Positions 26,565 through 39,505 of a stretch of 64,000 bases of DNA are shown here, piece after piece; position 1 is the stretch's first letter; each line of letters starts with the position of its first letter. The stretch spans positions 62,001-126,000 of the forward strand of contig FOEK01000007.1 of assembly GCA_900110635.1 (NCBI GenBank), in the 5' to 3' direction. The notes below the pieces were generated by a model. That model saw only the letters and a program-made list of their open reading frames with translations, did no database searches and was not told the DNA's origin. Source of the DNA: Lachnospiraceae bacterium NE2001 (GTDB taxonomy: Bacteria > Bacillota > Clostridia > Lachnospirales > Lachnospiraceae). The position numbers and the translations under genes were made by a program.

Positions 26565-28706
26565 TTAACCCTTCTGTGAAAGGACTTTCTCCTGAACACT
26601 CTTTGGACACTGCTCATATCTCTCGAAGAACATAGAGTAGTTACCACGTCCCTGTGTTCTGGAACGAAGGTCAGTTGAATAACCGAACATTTCTGCAAGT
26701 GGTACATAAGCCTTAACAAGCTTACCATTACCAACATCCTCCATACCTTCAACACGTCCACGACGGCTGTTAAGGTCACCGATAACATCGCCCATGTAAT
26801 CAGCAGGCATAGTTACTTCAACCTTCATAACTGGCTCAAGAAGTACAGGATTACCCTTCTTCATAGCATCCTTAAATGCCATAGAACCAGCAATGTGGAA
26901 TGCCATCTCAGATGAGTCGACTTCATGGTATGAACCATCATAAACCTCAGCCTCGATACCAAGAACTGGATATCCGCCAAGTACACCGGCCTGAGCTGCT
27001 TCTTCGATACCTTCACCGATAGATGGGATATATTCCTTAGGGATATTACCACCAACTACAGTTGAAGAGAACTTGAACTGCTCTTCACCGTTAGGATCCA
27101 TAGGTGTGAACTTAACCTTACAATGTCCGTACTGTCCACGACCACCGGACTGCTTAACGTACTTAGAATCAACATCAACAGGTGTTGTAAATGTCTCCTT
27201 GTATGAAACCTGAGGAGCACCTACGTTAGCCTCTACCTTAAACTCACGAAGAAGTCTATCTACGATAATCTCAAGGTGAAGCTCGCCCATTCCGGCGATG
27301 ATTGTCTGACCTGTCTCTGTGTTTGTATGTGTCTTGAATGTAGGATCCTCTTCAGCAAGCTTAGCAAGTGCATCAACAAGCTTGTCCTGTCCATCCTTTG
27401 TCTTTGGCTCGATAGCGAGCTCGATAACAGGATCTGGGAACTCCATAGACTCAAGGATTACTGGATGCTGCTCGTCGCAGATTGTATCACCAGTAGTAGT
27501 ATTCTTAAGTCCAACGATTGCAGCGATATCCCCTGAGTAAACTCTCTCGATATCCTGACGATTGTTAGCGTGCATCTGAACGATACGTCCAACACGCTCC
27601 TTCTTATTCTTTGTAGCATTAAGTACATAAGAACCCTTTGCAAGCGTTCCTGAATATACTCTGATAAATGCAAGCTTACCAACAAATGGGTCAGCAGCGA
27701 TCTTAAATGCAAGAGCTGAGAAAGGCTCATCATCTGAAGACTTCTTTGTAATCTCGTTACCCTGAAGATCTGTTCCTTTAATCTCTGGGATATCAATTGG
27801 TGAAGGCATGAACTCGATAACTGCATCGATCATCTTCTGGATACCCTTATTCTGATGTGCAGAACCGCAGCATACAGGAACAACACGTTCCTTCTCGCCT
27901 GCAGCATCTGTAATTGGAGCACAAGTAGCTGCACGAAGTGCTGCCTTAAGCTCATCAATAGATGGAACCTCACCCTCAAGGTAAGCCATCATAAGATCGT
28001 CATCAAGCTCACAACAGGTCTCTACGAGCTCTGTATGCCACTTATCTGCGATCTCCTTATAATCATCTGGAATATCAACGATTGAGATATCCTCGCCCTT
28101 ACTATCATTGTAGATATAAGCCTTCATCTCAAACAGGTCGATGATTCCATCAAAATAATCTTCCTTACCAATAGGAATATTAATAACTACAGGCTTCTTG
28201 CCAAGACGCTCCCTGATCTCATCTACAGTATTGTAGAAATCTGCACCAAGGATATCCATCTTGTTAACGAAAGCCATACGTGGTACGTGGTATGTATCTG
28301 CCTGACGCCATACATTCTCTGACTGAGGCTCAACACCACCCTTAGCATCAAATACTCCAACTGCACCATCAAGTACACGCAGTGAACGCTCAACCTCAAC
28401 TGTAAAGTCAACGTGTCCAGGAGTATCAATGATATTGATACGATGCTCAAGAGCACCTGGCTTTGGTTTACAGTTTTCCTGAACTGTCCAGTGGCATGTA
28501 GTAGCTGCAGATGTAATAGTGATACCTCTCTCCTGCTCCTGCTCCATCCAGTCCATGGTAGCAGTACCTTCGTAGGTCTCACCAATCTTGTAGTTAACGC
28601 CTGTATAATAAAGAATTCTCTCTGTGAGAGTTGTCTTACCAGCATCGATGTGAGCCATGATACCGATATTTCTTGTTCTCTCTAATGGATATTCTCTTCC
28701 AGCCAA
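26565..28706 (-). CDS. fusA: Elongation factor G
   Basis: Translocation GTPase, 713 residues. P-loop AHIDAGKTT near residue 18, switch [13 protein letters not shown] and the NKMD guanine motif are intact, and domains II-V follow. The start codon is TTG at 28706 behind AAAGGAGG, as no ATG fits. It lies 42 bases after rpsG. Confidence 0.99.
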   Translation of the reverse strand: MAGREYPLERTRNIGIMAHIDAGKTTLTERILYYTGVNYKIGETYEGTATMDWMEQEQERGITITSAATTCHWTVQENCKPKPGALEHRINIIDTPGHVDFTVEVERSLRVLDGAVGVFDAKGGVEPQSENVWRQADTYHVPRMAFVNKMDILGADFYNTVDEIRERLGKKPVVINIPIGKEDYFDGIIDLFEMKAYIYNDSKGEDISIVDIPDDYKEIADKWHTELVETCCELDDDLMMAYLEGEVPSIDELKAALRAATCAPITDAAGEKERVVPVCCGSAHQNKGIQKMIDAVIEFMPSPIDIPEIKGTDLQGNEITKKSSDDEPFSALAFKIAADPFVGKLAFIRVYSGTLAKGSYVLNATKNKKERVGRIVQMHANNRQDIERVYSGDIAAIVGLKNTTTGDTICDEQHPVILESMEFPDPVIELAIEPKTKDGQDKLVDALAKLAEEDPTFKTHTNTETGQTIIAGMGELHLEIIVDRLLREFKVEANVGAPQVSYKETFTTPVDVDSKYVKQSGGRGQYGHCKVKFTPMDPNGEEQFKFSSTVVGGNIPKEYIPSIGEGIEEAAQAGVLGGYPVLGIEAEVYDGSYHEVDSSEMAFHIAGSMAFKDAMKKGNPVLLEPVMKVEVTMPADYMGDVIGDLNSRRGRVEGMEDVGNGKLVKAYVPLAEMFGYSTDLRSRTQGRGNYSMFFERYEQCPKSVQEKVLSQKG

Positions 28707-28748
28707 GACTGTTTCCTCCTTTAATTAATATACAAAAGGTTTCTGTAA

Positions 28749-29483
<735 letters not shown>

Positions 29484-29903
29484 TTACTTAGCATCCTTAG
29501 GACGCTTAGCACCGTACTTAGAACGTGCCTGACGTCTCTTAGCAACTCCTGCAGTATCAAGTGTACCACGGATGATGTGATATCTTGTACCAGGAAGGTC
29601 CTTTACTCTTCCACCACGAACGAGAACAACGCTGTGCTCCTGAAGGTTGTGACCTTCACCTGGAATATAGCTTGTTACTTCCATTCCGTTAGAAAGACGT
29701 ACTCTGGCTATCTTACGCATAGCTGAGTTAGGCTTCTTAGGGGTTGCTGTCTTAACAGCTGTACAAACGCCTCTCTTCTGTGGAGAGCTTGCGTTAGTTG
29801 GCTTCTTCTTCAGTGAGTTAAAGCTTCTCTGAAGAGCAGGTGCAGTAGACTTCTTAACTGCGTCCTGTCTACCCTTTCTTACTAACTGGTTAAATGTTGG
29901 CAT
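29484..29903 (-). CDS. rpsL: 30S ribosomal protein S12
   Basis: 139-residue decoding-centre protein. The conserved [20 protein letters not shown] and [20 protein letters not shown] segments are complete, including the Lys positions where streptomycin resistance changes occur (wild-type lysines present). ATG at 29903 behind AAGGAGG. Confidence 0.99.
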   Translation of the reverse strand: MPTFNQLVRKGRQDAVKKSTAPALQRSFNSLKKKPTNASSPQKRGVCTAVKTATPKKPNSAMRKIARVRLSNGMEVTSYIPGEGHNLQEHSVVLVRGGRVKDLPGTRYHIIRGTLDTAGVAKRRQARSKYGAKRPKDAK

Positions 29904-29983
29904 TCTGTTTTCACCTCCTTACTTGTTTATTTGATTTTGTGCCGCTAATAGTATAAATCCAGAGATATACTTTAAAGCGCACA

Positions 29984-30012
29984 AAAGGGCGTGCCTTTTC
30001 AGCGCACGCCCA
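29984..30012 (-). terminator. Terminator after rpoC
   Basis: GGGCGTGC (29987-29994) and GCACGCCC (30004-30011), followed on the minus strand by TTTTG. It separates rpoBC from the rpsL-rpsG-fusA-tuf unit. Confidence 0.8.
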
Positions 30013-30082
30013 ATTATTATACATATTCAGTATTACGATGTCAATGAGAAAATTCTCTCATATATATCATATTAAGAATATT

Positions 30083-33000
30083 TTACTCATCATCTGATGT
30101 ATCGTCTGTCTCAGTTGCATCAACATCATCTGTATCTACATCTAAAACATCATCTGCATCATTTACGAGAGACTCGTCATCAGCAGCCTTAAGGCTTTCA
30201 TCAGAAACGAGCATTGTTTCAAAATCGTCATCCTCTTCATCGATGTCTCTTACATAATCTGTATCGAGTCTGACCTCTCTATATCTCTTCATACCTGTAC
30301 CAGCAGGAATGAGCTTACCGATAAGCACGTTCTCCTTAAGACCGATAAGTGGATCGACCTTACCCTTGATAGCTGCTCCTGTAAGAACCTTAGTGGTCTC
30401 CTGGAATGATGCAGCTGAAAGGAATGAGTTAGTTGCAAGGGAAGCCTTTGTGATACCAAGAAGAATACGTGATGCAACAATCTCCTTCATACCCTCTTCC
30501 TTGAAGATTTCATTCATCTCATCGATATCAAGTACGTCTGCAAGTGTACCTGGAAGATACTCAGAATCACCAGACTCCTCAATACGTGTCTTCTTCAGCA
30601 TCTGACGAACGATAATCTCTATATGCTTATCATTGATCTCAACACCCTGAAGGGCGTAAACCTTCTGTACTTCACGAAGGATATAGTTCTGAACTGCCTC
30701 AACACCCTTAATCTTAAGAATGTCGTGAGGATTAACTGAACCCTCTGTCAGCTCATCACCGGCTTCAAGAACCTGACCGTCTGTAACCTTAAGGTGTGAA
30801 CCAAATGGAATCAGATATGTCTTTGTCTCACCAGTCTCGTCGTTAGTGATAACAGCTTCTCTCTTACGTGAGTTCTCTGACTCTCTAAGCTCTACCTTAC
30901 CACCAAAGTCTGCGATAATAGCAAGACCCTTTGGCTTACGAGCCTCAAAGATCTCCTCTACTCTAGGAAGACCCTGAGTGATATCACCACCGGCAACACC
31001 ACCGGAGTGGAAGGTTCTCATTGTAAGCTGTGTACCAGGCTCACCGATTGACTGAGCAGCGATGATACCAACCGCCTCACCAACCTGAACAGGCTGACCT
31101 GTAGCAAGGTTCATTCCGTAACATTTTGCACAGATACCAAGGTGGCACTTACATGTAAGTACGGATCTTATCTTAAGCTTAGAATCATGTCTTACCTCAC
31201 CTGTCTCAGGATCTGTGTAAGGAATACCTGTATCATTCTGAATACCGAACTTAACGATTCTCTCTGCTCTTGCAGGTGTGATCATATGGTTGATCTTAAC
31301 GATCATCTCACCATTTGCATCAAAGATGCTCTCAGCTGCATATCTGCCTCTGATACGATCTTCAAAGCTCTCTGTAACACGCTTTCCATCAACAAACTCT
31401 GATACATAGATACCAGGCTTCTCATCCTTCTGATCTGGACAGCAATCCGTCTCTCTGATGATGATATCCTGAGATACATCAACAAGACGTCTTGTAAGGT
31501 AACCTGAATCGGCTGTACGAAGAGCTGTATCAGAAAGTCCCTTACGAGCACCATGTGCAGAAATGAAGTACTCCAGTACGTCAAGACCCTCACGGAAGTT
31601 AGACTTGATAGGGAGCTCGATTGTCTCGCCTCGTGTATTAGCCATAAGTCCACGCATACCTGCCAGCTGCTTGATCTGCTGATCAGAACCACGGGCACCT
31701 GAGTCGGCCATCATATAAATGTTATTGTACTTATCCAGTCCATCGAGAAGTGACTTGGTCAGACGCTTATCTGCATCCTCCCAAAGCTTAACAACTCTCT
31801 TCTTACGCTCCTCTTCTGTAAGGAAGCCCTTCTCATAGAGAGCATTTACCTCATCAACGGTCTTCTGTGCATCATCAAGAAGCTGCTTCTTATCTGAAGG
31901 AACTGTCATATCTGCGATAGAAACTGAGATACCACTCAGAGTTGAGTACTTGTATCCCAGAGCCTTAACATCATCAAGAACCTCAGCTGTCTTTGTAGCT
32001 CCGTGGATATTGATACACTTGTTGAGCATCTTCTTCAGATCGCCCTTCTTTACCAGCTTGTTAATCTCTGGTTCGATAACCTTCTTCTCATCAGTTCTGT
32101 CAACAAAGCCAAGATCCTGAGGGATTATCTCATTGAAGATAAGGCGTCCAAGTGTCGTAGCAACAAAACCTGTAACCTCCTTACCTGTAGTTGTAGTAGC
32201 AGTTCTCTTTATATAGATCTTCTGCTGAAGGATAATATCCTTATTGTCAAATGCAAGAAGTGCACGACTAAGATTTGAGAAATGACGTCCCATCATATCC
32301 TCAACTGTAGATACAATGGTCTTGTAGAAGGTCTCTGCTGGGATTCCTTCCTTCTCATCAGCTTTTGTCTTCTTCTTGATTACTGTAACTCTGATCTTAT
32401 CGAAGGCCTGAACTGTACCAGCCTCAGCATCCTTCTTGATTGCTTCAAGGTTTGCTGCCTCGTCCTCAACAAGGTACTCCTTAACAATCTCAGACTCCTC
32501 GTAAGGAACCTCTTTAAACTTATCCATTGTCAGATAGTAGATACCAAGTACCATATCCTGTGAAGGAACAGATACAACTCCACCATCTGAAGGCTTCAGC
32601 AGGTTGTTAGGTGAGAGCAGAAGGAATCTACACTCGGCCTGAGCCTCTACTGAAAGTGGAAGGTGAACAGCCATCTGGTCTCCATCGAAGTCGGCATTGA
32701 AGGCCATACATACCAGTGGATGAAGCTTGATAGCTTTACCCTCAACAAGGATTGGCTCAAACGCCTGGATACCAAGTCTATGAAGTGTAGGAGCACGGTT
32801 CAGCATAACTGGGTGTTCCTTGATAACATCCTCAAGAATATCCCATACGCCAGACTCAAGTCTCTCAACCTTCTTCTTAGCTGCCTTAATATTGTCAGCC
32901 TTACCTCTGGATACAAGCTCCTTCATAACGAAAGGCTTGAACAGCTCGATTGCCATTTCCTTAGGAAGACCACACTGATATATCTTAAGCTCTGGTCCAA

Positions 33001-34066
33001 CTACGATAACGCTTCGTCCTGAGTAGTCAACACGCTTACCAAGAAGGTTCTGACGGAAACGTCCCTGCTTACCCTTAAGCATATCTGAAAGTGACTTAAG
33101 TGTTCTACCACTCTGACCACCAGTTACAGCACGTCCATGACGACCATTATCTATAAGTGAATCTACAGCTTCCTGAAGCATTCTCTTCTCGTTACGTACG
33201 ATGATGTCAGGTGCTGTAATCTCAAGAAGCTTCTTGAGACGGTTATTTCTGTTAAGTATTCTTCTATAGAGATCATTTAGATCTGAAGAAGCGAATCTAC
33301 CACCATCCAGCTGAACCATAGGTCTAAGATCTGGAGGTATAACTGGAACAACATCAAGGATCATCCACTCTGGCTTGTTACCAGAGTTTCTAAATGACTC
33401 AACTACGTCCAGCTTCTTAATAATCTTTGCTTTTTTCTGAGCAGTTGCTGTGTTCAGCTCCTCGAAAAGCTGCTTTGAATCTTCCTCAAGATCAACCTTC
33501 TGAAGAAGCTCCTTGATAGCCTCAGCGCCCATTCCGACTCTGAAGGAATCATACCCAAACTCCTGCTGCTTTGTTCTATACTCCTGCTCGGAGATAATCT
33601 GCTTCTCGTGAAGATCTGTTGTACCAGGATCTATTACGATATAAGCTGAGAAATAAAGAACTCTCTCAAGTTCACGTGGTGACAGATCAAGGAGAAGTCC
33701 CATACGTGAAGGGATACCCTTGAAATACCAGATATGTGATACAGGACAACCAAGTTCAATATGTCCCATACGCTCACGACGTACGCTTGACTTTGTTATC
33801 TCAACGCCACATCTGTCGCAGACCATGCCCTTATAGCGAACCTTCTTGAACTTACCACAGTGACATTCCCAGTCCTTGGTAGGTCCAAATATTCTCTCAC
33901 AGAACAGACCATCCTGCTCTGGCTTCCAGGTTCTATAGTTGATAGTCTCAGGCTTTGTTACCTCGCCATAAGACCATTCTCTGATCTTCTCAGGAGAAGC
34001 AAGTCCAATCTTGATAGCGTCAAAATAAATAGGTTTTTCCTGTTCTGTATCTACGCGTAATGCCAT
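30083..34066 (-). CDS. rpoC: RNA polymerase subunit beta-prime
   Basis: 1327-residue catalytic subunit. The zinc ribbon [20 protein letters not shown] is near residue 70, and the active-site magnesium loop is [12 protein letters not shown]. The C-terminal tail is acidic (Asp/Thr-rich, [19 protein letters not shown]), longer than in many relatives. ATG at 34066 behind GGGAGG, 17 bases after rpoB. Confidence 0.99.
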   Translation of the reverse strand: MALRVDTEQEKPIYFDAIKIGLASPEKIREWSYGEVTKPETINYRTWKPEQDGLFCERIFGPTKDWECHCGKFKKVRYKGMVCDRCGVEITKSSVRRERMGHIELGCPVSHIWYFKGIPSRMGLLLDLSPRELERVLYFSAYIVIDPGTTDLHEKQIISEQEYRTKQQEFGYDSFRVGMGAEAIKELLQKVDLEEDSKQLFEELNTATAQKKAKIIKKLDVVESFRNSGNKPEWMILDVVPVIPPDLRPMVQLDGGRFASSDLNDLYRRILNRNNRLKKLLEITAPDIIVRNEKRMLQEAVDSLIDNGRHGRAVTGGQSGRTLKSLSDMLKGKQGRFRQNLLGKRVDYSGRSVIVVGPELKIYQCGLPKEMAIELFKPFVMKELVSRGKADNIKAAKKKVERLESGVWDILEDVIKEHPVMLNRAPTLHRLGIQAFEPILVEGKAIKLHPLVCMAFNADFDGDQMAVHLPLSVEAQAECRFLLLSPNNLLKPSDGGVVSVPSQDMVLGIYYLTMDKFKEVPYEESEIVKEYLVEDEAANLEAIKKDAEAGTVQAFDKIRVTVIKKKTKADEKEGIPAETFYKTIVSTVEDMMGRHFSNLSRALLAFDNKDIILQQKIYIKRTATTTTGKEVTGFVATTLGRLIFNEIIPQDLGFVDRTDEKKVIEPEINKLVKKGDLKKMLNKCINIHGATKTAEVLDDVKALGYKYSTLSGISVSIADMTVPSDKKQLLDDAQKTVDEVNALYEKGFLTEEERKKRVVKLWEDADKRLTKSLLDGLDKYNNIYMMADSGARGSDQQIKQLAGMRGLMANTRGETIELPIKSNFREGLDVLEYFISAHGARKGLSDTALRTADSGYLTRRLVDVSQDIIIRETDCCPDQKDEKPGIYVSEFVDGKRVTESFEDRIRGRYAAESIFDANGEMIVKINHMITPARAERIVKFGIQNDTGIPYTDPETGEVRHDSKLKIRSVLTCKCHLGICAKCYGMNLATGQPVQVGEAVGIIAAQSIGEPGTQLTMRTFHSGGVAGGDITQGLPRVEEIFEARKPKGLAIIADFGGKVELRESENSRKREAVITNDETGETKTYLIPFGSHLKVTDGQVLEAGDELTEGSVNPHDILKIKGVEAVQNYILREVQKVYALQGVEINDKHIEIIVRQMLKKTRIEESGDSEYLPGTLADVLDIDEMNEIFKEEGMKEIVASRILLGITKASLATNSFLSAASFQETTKVLTGAAIKGKVDPLIGLKENVLIGKLIPAGTGMKRYREVRLDTDYVRDIDEEDDDFETMLVSDESLKAADDESLVNDADDVLDVDTDDVDATETDDTSDDE

Positions 34067-34083
34067 CTTACTATTTTCCTCCC

Positions 34084-37000
34084 TTAGTCTTCAAATCCAT
34101 CATTATCGTCGAAGTCTGAATCATCGAAGTCGCCACCAAAGTCCTCATCACCGAAGTCGCCGTCGCCGCCAAAATCATCTGAATCCATAGGATTTACATC
34201 TGAATCAAGGTCGCCGCCGAAATCATCTGAACCCTTGTCATAATCTTCAAGTTCATCTTCAGTACCTGATCTGTAGCCGCCCTTCTCAAGATCCTCCTCG
34301 TAAGAGTCATCACCCTCGATAAGCTTGATTGTCTTCTTGTCGTAATCTTCAACGCCACCAAGTTCAACCTCGCCACCGTCTTCGCCCAGTACTCTTACAT
34401 CAAGTCCCAGTGACTGGAACTCCTTAAGAAGTACCTTGAATGACTCTGGTGTACCAGGGTTAGGGATATTCTCACCCTTAATGATAGCCTCGTAAGTCTT
34501 AACACGTCCAACAATATCATCAGATTTAACAGTAAGGATCTCCTGAAGTGTTGATGAAGCACCATAAGCCTCAAGAGCCCAAACCTCCATCTCTCCGAAT
34601 CTCTGACCACCGAACTGAGCCTTACCACCAAGTGGCTGCTGAGTTACAAGTGAGTAAGGACCGGTTGAACGAGCATGGATCTTATCATCTACAAGGTGGT
34701 GCAGCTTCAGATAGTGCATGAAACCAACTGATACTGGTGCAGGGATAGCCTCACCTGTACGTCCATCTCTAAGCTGAACCTTACCTGTTTCATCTATTGG
34801 AACACCCTTCCACTCTTCTCTATGGTCACGATGCTCATAGAGATATTCCATAACATCTTTATCAACATAATCTTTATACTTAGCTTCGAACTCTTCCCAG
34901 GAAGTGTTAGCATAATCATTTGCCATACGAAGCTCTTTTGCGATATCTTCCTCCTTCGCACCATCGAATATAGGAGTTGATACCTTGAATCCAAGCACCT
35001 CAGAAGCAAGTCCGAGATGAAGCTCAAGTACCTGTCCAATGTTCATTCGGGAAGGAACGCCGAGAGGGTTAAGAACGATATCAAGTGGACGACCATTTGG
35101 AAGGAATGGCATATCCTCAACAGGGAGTACTCTTGAAACGACACCCTTGTTACCGTGACGACCGGCCATCTTATCACCAACAGATATCTTTCTCTTCTGC
35201 GCGATATATACTCTTACAGACTTTGTAACGCCTGGCTTAAGCTCATCGCCATTCTCTCTTGTAAATATCTTTATATCCATTACAACACCGTAAGCACCGT
35301 GTGGTACTCTCAGTGATGAATCTCTAACTTCTCTAGCCTTCTCACCGAAGATAGCTCGAAGAAGCTTCTCCTCAGCTGTAAGCTCTGTCTCACCCTTAGG
35401 TGTAACCTTACCTACCAGAATATCTCCGGCACGTACCTCAGCACCTATACGGATGATACCATTTTCATCCAGATTCTTAAGAGCATCCTGACTAAGGCCA
35501 GCAAGATCTCTTGTGATTTCTTCAGGTCCCAGCTTAGTATCTCTAGCTTCTGACTCATATTCCTCAATATGAACTGATGTATATACATCGTCCTTTACAA
35601 GGTTCTCTGAAAGAAGTACAGCATCCTCGTAGTTGTAACCTTCCCAGGTCATGAATCCGATAAGTGGGTTCTTACCAAGTGCAAGCTCACCATTGGATGT
35701 TGAAGCACCATCAGCAATAACCTCACCCTTCTTAACTCTGTCGCCCTTGAAGACGATAGGTCTCTGGTTCATGCAGTTACCCTGGTTGCTTCGTGAGAAC
35801 TTAATTACGTCGTACTCATCCTTTGTGCCATCGTCACATTTTACAACGATCTTAGTACTGGATGAATACTCTACTGTACCGTCGTGCTTACAAACGATCG
35901 TAACTCCTGAGTCAACAGCTGCCTTAGACTCCATACCTGTACCAACTACAGGTGCATCTGTCTTAAGAAGCGGAACTGCCTGACGCTGCATGTTAGAACC
36001 CATGAGGGCACGGTTAGCATCGTCGTTCTGAAGGAATGGAACCATTGATGTAGCAACTGAGAATACCATACGAGGTGATACGTCCATGAAATCAACAGTA
36101 CTCTTAGGGAATACAGATGTCTCATCAAGGTGACGACCAGCAACGTTCTTATTAATAAAATGATTATTCTCATCAAGTGGCTCAGAAGCCTGAGCTACAA
36201 TGTAGTTATCCTCTTCGTCAGCTGTCATATAAACAACTTCGTCTGTAACTACTGGGTTCTCTGGATCTGTCTTATCTACACGTCTATATGGAGCCTCGAT
36301 GAATCCATAAGGATTAATGCGGGCAAATGTAGCAAGTGAGTTAATAAGACCGATGTTAGGACCTTCAGGTGTCTCGATAGGACACATACGGCCATAGTGT
36401 GTATAGTGAACGTCTCGAACTTCGAATCCGGCTCTCTCTCTTGAAAGACCACCAGGACCAAGTGCTGAAAGACGTCTCTTATGTGTAAGCTCTGAAAGTG
36501 GGTTGTTCTGATCCATGAACTGTGACAGCTGTGATGAACCGAAGAACTCCTTAACTGCTGCAGTTACAGGCTTGATATTGATAAGAGACTGAGGTGTGAT
36601 AGTCTCTATATCCTGTGTCTGCATACGTTCCTTAACTACTCTCTCAAGTCTTGAAAGACCGATACGATACTGGTTCTGGAGAAGTTCTCCAACTGACTTA
36701 ATACGTCTGTTACCCAGGTGATCGATATCATCCTTTGTACCAACCTCGTACTCAAGATGCATATTGTAGTTAATAGAAGTAAGTATATCTTCCTTAGTAA
36801 TGTGCTTTGGAATAAGCTCATTTAAGCTGGCCTTAATAGCCTCAGTAAGCTCCTCCTCATCCTCATACTCATCAAGAAGCTGAGAAAGAACAGGATAATA
36901 TACATACTCATTTATACCAAGGTCCTCAGCAGTTACGCCAGGAAGTCTGTCCTTGATCCATGGTGTTATGTCAACCATCATGTTAGAGAGCACCTTAACA

Positions 37001-38013
37001 TTTGCTGTCTCAGTCTGAACCAGCACGTATGCTACTGCAGCATCCTGAATAGACTTAGCTGTCTCCTTGGTGATCTCCTCGCCCTGAGCAAAGAGAACCT
37101 CACCTGTCAGTGGATCGATAACATCCTCTGCCAGATAGAAGCCAACTATACGATTCATAAGATGAAGCTTCTTATTGAACTTGAAACGTCCAACGTGAGC
37201 CAGGTCATATCTTCTCTGATCAAAGAACATAGAGTTAATAAGACTCTCTGCACTCTCAACAGCAAGAGGCTCACCTGGTCTAAGCTTCTTGTAGAGCTCA
37301 AGTATACCCTCTTCGTATGTCTTGGATGGATCCTTGGCAAATGAAGCCTGAAGCTTTGGCTCATCGCCGAACAGCTGAAGAATCTCTTCATCTGTACCAA
37401 AACCAAGAGAACGAATAAGAACGGTAACTGGAACCTTTCTATTTCTATCTACTTTTACATAAAATACGTCATTAGCATCAGTCTCATACTCGAGCCAAGC
37501 TCCACGGTTAGGAATAACCTGACAAGAGAAAAGAGGCTTACCGGTCTTATCTCTTCCTATTGAATAGTAGATACCCGGTGATCGAACGAGCTGGCTGACG
37601 ATAACACGCTCAGCTCCATTGATAACAAATGTACCAGTCTCAGTCATAAGTGGCATATCACCCATGAAGACATCGTGCTGGTTGATCTCACCCGTCTCAT
37701 TATTTATAAGACGAACATTAACCTTGAGTGGAGCAGAATATGTTGCATCCCTCTCCTTGCACTCTTCGATGGTGTACTTCTTGTCCTCTTCATTCAGTCT
37801 GTAATCAACAAATTCGAGACTGAGCTTACCTGAGAAATCAGTTATCGGACTGATATCTCTAAATGCTTCGTCCAGGCCTTCTTCAAGAAACCACTTGTAG
37901 GAATCAACCTGTACGCCGATAAGGTTAGGCATCTCAAGAACTTCTTCTTTTCCGGAATAGCTCATACGAATGTTTTTACCTGATTTGATTGGACGCATTC
38001 TGTAGTTTTCCAT
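34084..38013 (-). CDS. rpoB: RNA polymerase subunit beta
   Basis: About 1309 residues. The rifampicin-pocket region reads [20 protein letters not shown] and [20 protein letters not shown] with no obvious resistance change. The C-terminus ends in a long acidic Asp/Gly-rich repeat tail (about 70 residues, [18 protein letters not shown]), matching the acidic tail of RpoC. Start MENYRMRP at 38013 behind AGAGGTGA; the frame runs back to 38046 but that part lacks a ribosome binding site. Follows rplL by a long spacer with a repeat hairpin. Confidence 0.98.
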   Translation of the reverse strand: MENYRMRPIKSGKNIRMSYSGKEEVLEMPNLIGVQVDSYKWFLEEGLDEAFRDISPITDFSGKLSLEFVDYRLNEEDKKYTIEECKERDATYSAPLKVNVRLINNETGEINQHDVFMGDMPLMTETGTFVINGAERVIVSQLVRSPGIYYSIGRDKTGKPLFSCQVIPNRGAWLEYETDANDVFYVKVDRNRKVPVTVLIRSLGFGTDEEILQLFGDEPKLQASFAKDPSKTYEEGILELYKKLRPGEPLAVESAESLINSMFFDQRRYDLAHVGRFKFNKKLHLMNRIVGFYLAEDVIDPLTGEVLFAQGEEITKETAKSIQDAAVAYVLVQTETANVKVLSNMMVDITPWIKDRLPGVTAEDLGINEYVYYPVLSQLLDEYEDEEELTEAIKASLNELIPKHITKEDILTSINYNMHLEYEVGTKDDIDHLGNRRIKSVGELLQNQYRIGLSRLERVVKERMQTQDIETITPQSLINIKPVTAAVKEFFGSSQLSQFMDQNNPLSELTHKRRLSALGPGGLSRERAGFEVRDVHYTHYGRMCPIETPEGPNIGLINSLATFARINPYGFIEAPYRRVDKTDPENPVVTDEVVYMTADEEDNYIVAQASEPLDENNHFINKNVAGRHLDETSVFPKSTVDFMDVSPRMVFSVATSMVPFLQNDDANRALMGSNMQRQAVPLLKTDAPVVGTGMESKAAVDSGVTIVCKHDGTVEYSSSTKIVVKCDDGTKDEYDVIKFSRSNQGNCMNQRPIVFKGDRVKKGEVIADGASTSNGELALGKNPLIGFMTWEGYNYEDAVLLSENLVKDDVYTSVHIEEYESEARDTKLGPEEITRDLAGLSQDALKNLDENGIIRIGAEVRAGDILVGKVTPKGETELTAEEKLLRAIFGEKAREVRDSSLRVPHGAYGVVMDIKIFTRENGDELKPGVTKSVRVYIAQKRKISVGDKMAGRHGNKGVVSRVLPVEDMPFLPNGRPLDIVLNPLGVPSRMNIGQVLELHLGLASEVLGFKVSTPIFDGAKEEDIAKELRMANDYANTSWEEFEAKYKDYVDKDVMEYLYEHRDHREEWKGVPIDETGKVQLRDGRTGEAIPAPVSVGFMHYLKLHHLVDDKIHARSTGPYSLVTQQPLGGKAQFGGQRFGEMEVWALEAYGASSTLQEILTVKSDDIVGRVKTYEAIIKGENIPNPGTPESFKVLLKEFQSLGLDVRVLGEDGGEVELGGVEDYDKKTIKLIEGDDSYEEDLEKGGYRSGTEDELEDYDKGSDDFGGDLDSDVNPMDSDDFGGDGDFGDEDFGGDFDDSDFDDNDGFED

Positions 38014-38239
38014 GTGACGTATTTCACCTCTCGTTATATTTATCACACTCGGCTAAATATGGGCGTTCATGGCATAAAATGCGCATAAAAGACACACTGA
38101 GCCCCTAGTAAAGCACAGTTTACCAATTTAACCTATAATGACAATTTACAACTATAACATTTTTAGAAAAGGAATGCAAGTAAGAATTTTAGAAATTTTA
38201 AAAACTTTTTAGATTGGTTTTTTAGATAAGATATAGAAA

Positions 38240-38272
38240 ACCGTGCATTGGGGACGGACCCCTTTGCACGGT
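38240..38272 (-). terminator. Repeat-built hairpin in the rplL-rpoB spacer
   Basis: ACCGTGCA (38240-38247) and TGCACGGT (38265-38272) arms around GGGGACGGACCCC. On the minus strand TTTTCTAT follows. The core joins features of both palindromic repeat families. It probably causes partial termination or RNA processing between rplL and rpoB. Confidence 0.6.
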
Positions 38273-38301
38273 CTTTAAATGCTTTTGAAAAATGGATGAA
38301 A

Positions 38302-38667
38302 TTACTTAAGAGTAATCTTAGCTCCAACTTCCTCGAACTTCTTCTGGATTGACTCAGCCTCAGCCTTTGATACAGCCTCCTTAAGTACCTTTGGAGCGCC
38401 CTCAACTGCTTCCTTAGCTTCCTTAAGTCCAAGACCTGTTACCTCACGAACAACCTTGATAACCTTAATCTTCTCAGCGCCAACCTCTGTAAGCTCTACA
38501 TCGAACTCATCCTTCTGCTCTGTTGCATCGCCAGCACCTGCTGCTGCTGCAACTACTACTCCAGCTGCTGCTGAAACACCATACTTCTCTTCTACTGCCT
38601 TTACAAGATCGTTAAGCTCAAGAACTGAGAGCTCATCTATAGCAGCTACTAACTCTTCTACTGTCAT
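38302..38667 (-). CDS. rplL: 50S ribosomal protein L7/L12
   Basis: 121-residue stalk protein. N-terminal dimer domain [19 protein letters not shown], Ala-rich hinge, and C-terminal factor-binding domain ending [12 protein letters not shown]. Start at ATG 38667 behind GGAGG; the frame's earlier ATG at 38682 lies upstream of that site. Confidence 0.99.
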   Translation of the reverse strand: MTVEELVAAIDELSVLELNDLVKAVEEKYGVSAAAGVVVAAAAGAGDATEQKDEFDVELTEVGAEKIKVIKVVREVTGLGLKEAKEAVEGAPKVLKEAVSKAEAESIQKKFEEVGAKITLK

Positions 38668-38715
38668 TTTGAAATCCTCCATTATTATTTTAATTAAATG
38701 TTTTAAATGTTTTTG

Positions 38716-39207
38716 TTAGGCTTCTGCCTTCTGCTCAGCTACCTGATTGATAACGCGAGCAAAGTTTGTGATTGGTGACTGCAGGCTTCCAAGAAGCTTT
38801 GAAAGCAGTTCCTCTCTTGAAGGAATAGTTGCGATAACTTTTATTCCCTCTTCATCGTAGTAAGTTCCTTCTACTACGCCGCTCTTAAGTGTTACCTTGT
38901 TAGCTGTCTTAGCGAACTTTGCTACAACTCTTGCTGGAGCTGTTGCATCATCCTTTGAGATAGCCAGTGCTGTAGGTCCCTCAAGATCCTTAGCGAGCTC
39001 AGCGAACTCTGTACCTTCGATTGCAAGATTAACCATTGTGTTCTTGTAAACCTTGTAGATAACGCCAGCTTCTCTGGTTGCTCTACGAAGATTTGTATCC
39101 TGCTCAACTGTTACGCCGAGGTAATCAACAAGAACTACCGACTTAGCGCCTTCAAGGTTGTCCTTGATTTCCTGCACTACTGGTTTCTTTTCTTCGATCT
39201 TAGCCAC
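38716..39207 (-). CDS. rplJ: 50S ribosomal protein L10
   Basis: 163-residue base of the ribosomal stalk and autoregulator of its operon. VDYLGVTVEQDTNLRR and KNTMVNLAIEG are typical. Starts with GTG at 39207 behind AAGGAGG; a GTG at 39216 lies inside that site. rplK and rplA do not precede it; hypF does. Confidence 0.98.
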   Translation of the reverse strand: MAKIEEKKPVVQEIKDNLEGAKSVVLVDYLGVTVEQDTNLRRATREAGVIYKVYKNTMVNLAIEGTEFAELAKDLEGPTALAISKDDATAPARVVAKFAKTANKVTLKSGVVEGTYYDEEGIKVIATIPSREELLSKLLGSLQSPITNFARVINQVAEQKAEA

Positions 39208-39275
39208 TTTATGCACCTCCTTATATATTTAAGCTGCACATAATATCCTAGTTTACAATCGACAAGCGATATGTA

Positions 39276-39309
39276 AAAGAAAACCTCTGTCTAGATTGTA
39301 GACAGAGGT
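39276..39309 (-). terminator. Attenuator in the L10 leader
   Basis: ACCTCTGTC (39283-39291) and GACAGAGGT (39301-39309) followed on the minus strand by TTTCTTTT. It lies inside the leader before rplJ, where a conditional terminator is expected. Confidence 0.8.
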
Positions 39310-39440
39310 ATGAATTCGTAAATGATATACCAGATATAAGCTATGGTGCTTACATTAGTATCACGACTTCTCCTCGGCAGGTAACCTCCCTGGGTGTTAC
39401 GTCTTTTAAAGACACCTGCTGTCTACGGCAGCTCATCGTG
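39276..39440 (-). ncRNA. Ribosomal protein L10 leader RNA
   Basis: The transcribed leader of rplJ. It has the paired elements GTAGACAGCAGGTGTC and GACGTAACACCCAGGGAGG, then ACCTGCCGAGGAGAAG, typical of the L10 leader class in Firmicutes, and ends in the attenuator hairpin. Binding of the L10-(L12) complex would reduce read-through into rplJ-rplL. Exact boundaries are estimated. Confidence 0.8.
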
Positions 39441-39444
39441 CGAT

Positions 39445-39474
39445 AATGTACCACATTTCATTTATATCTGTCAA
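39445..39474 (-). promoter_or_regulatory. Promoter of the rplJ operon
   Basis: Minus strand TTGACA (39469-39474), 18-base spacer, TACATT (39445-39450). It lies just after the hypF stop codon and directly before the L10 leader. Confidence 0.6.
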
Positions 39475-39505
39475 GCGTTTTTTTATCGTCAATCAAGAAG
39501 ACAGG

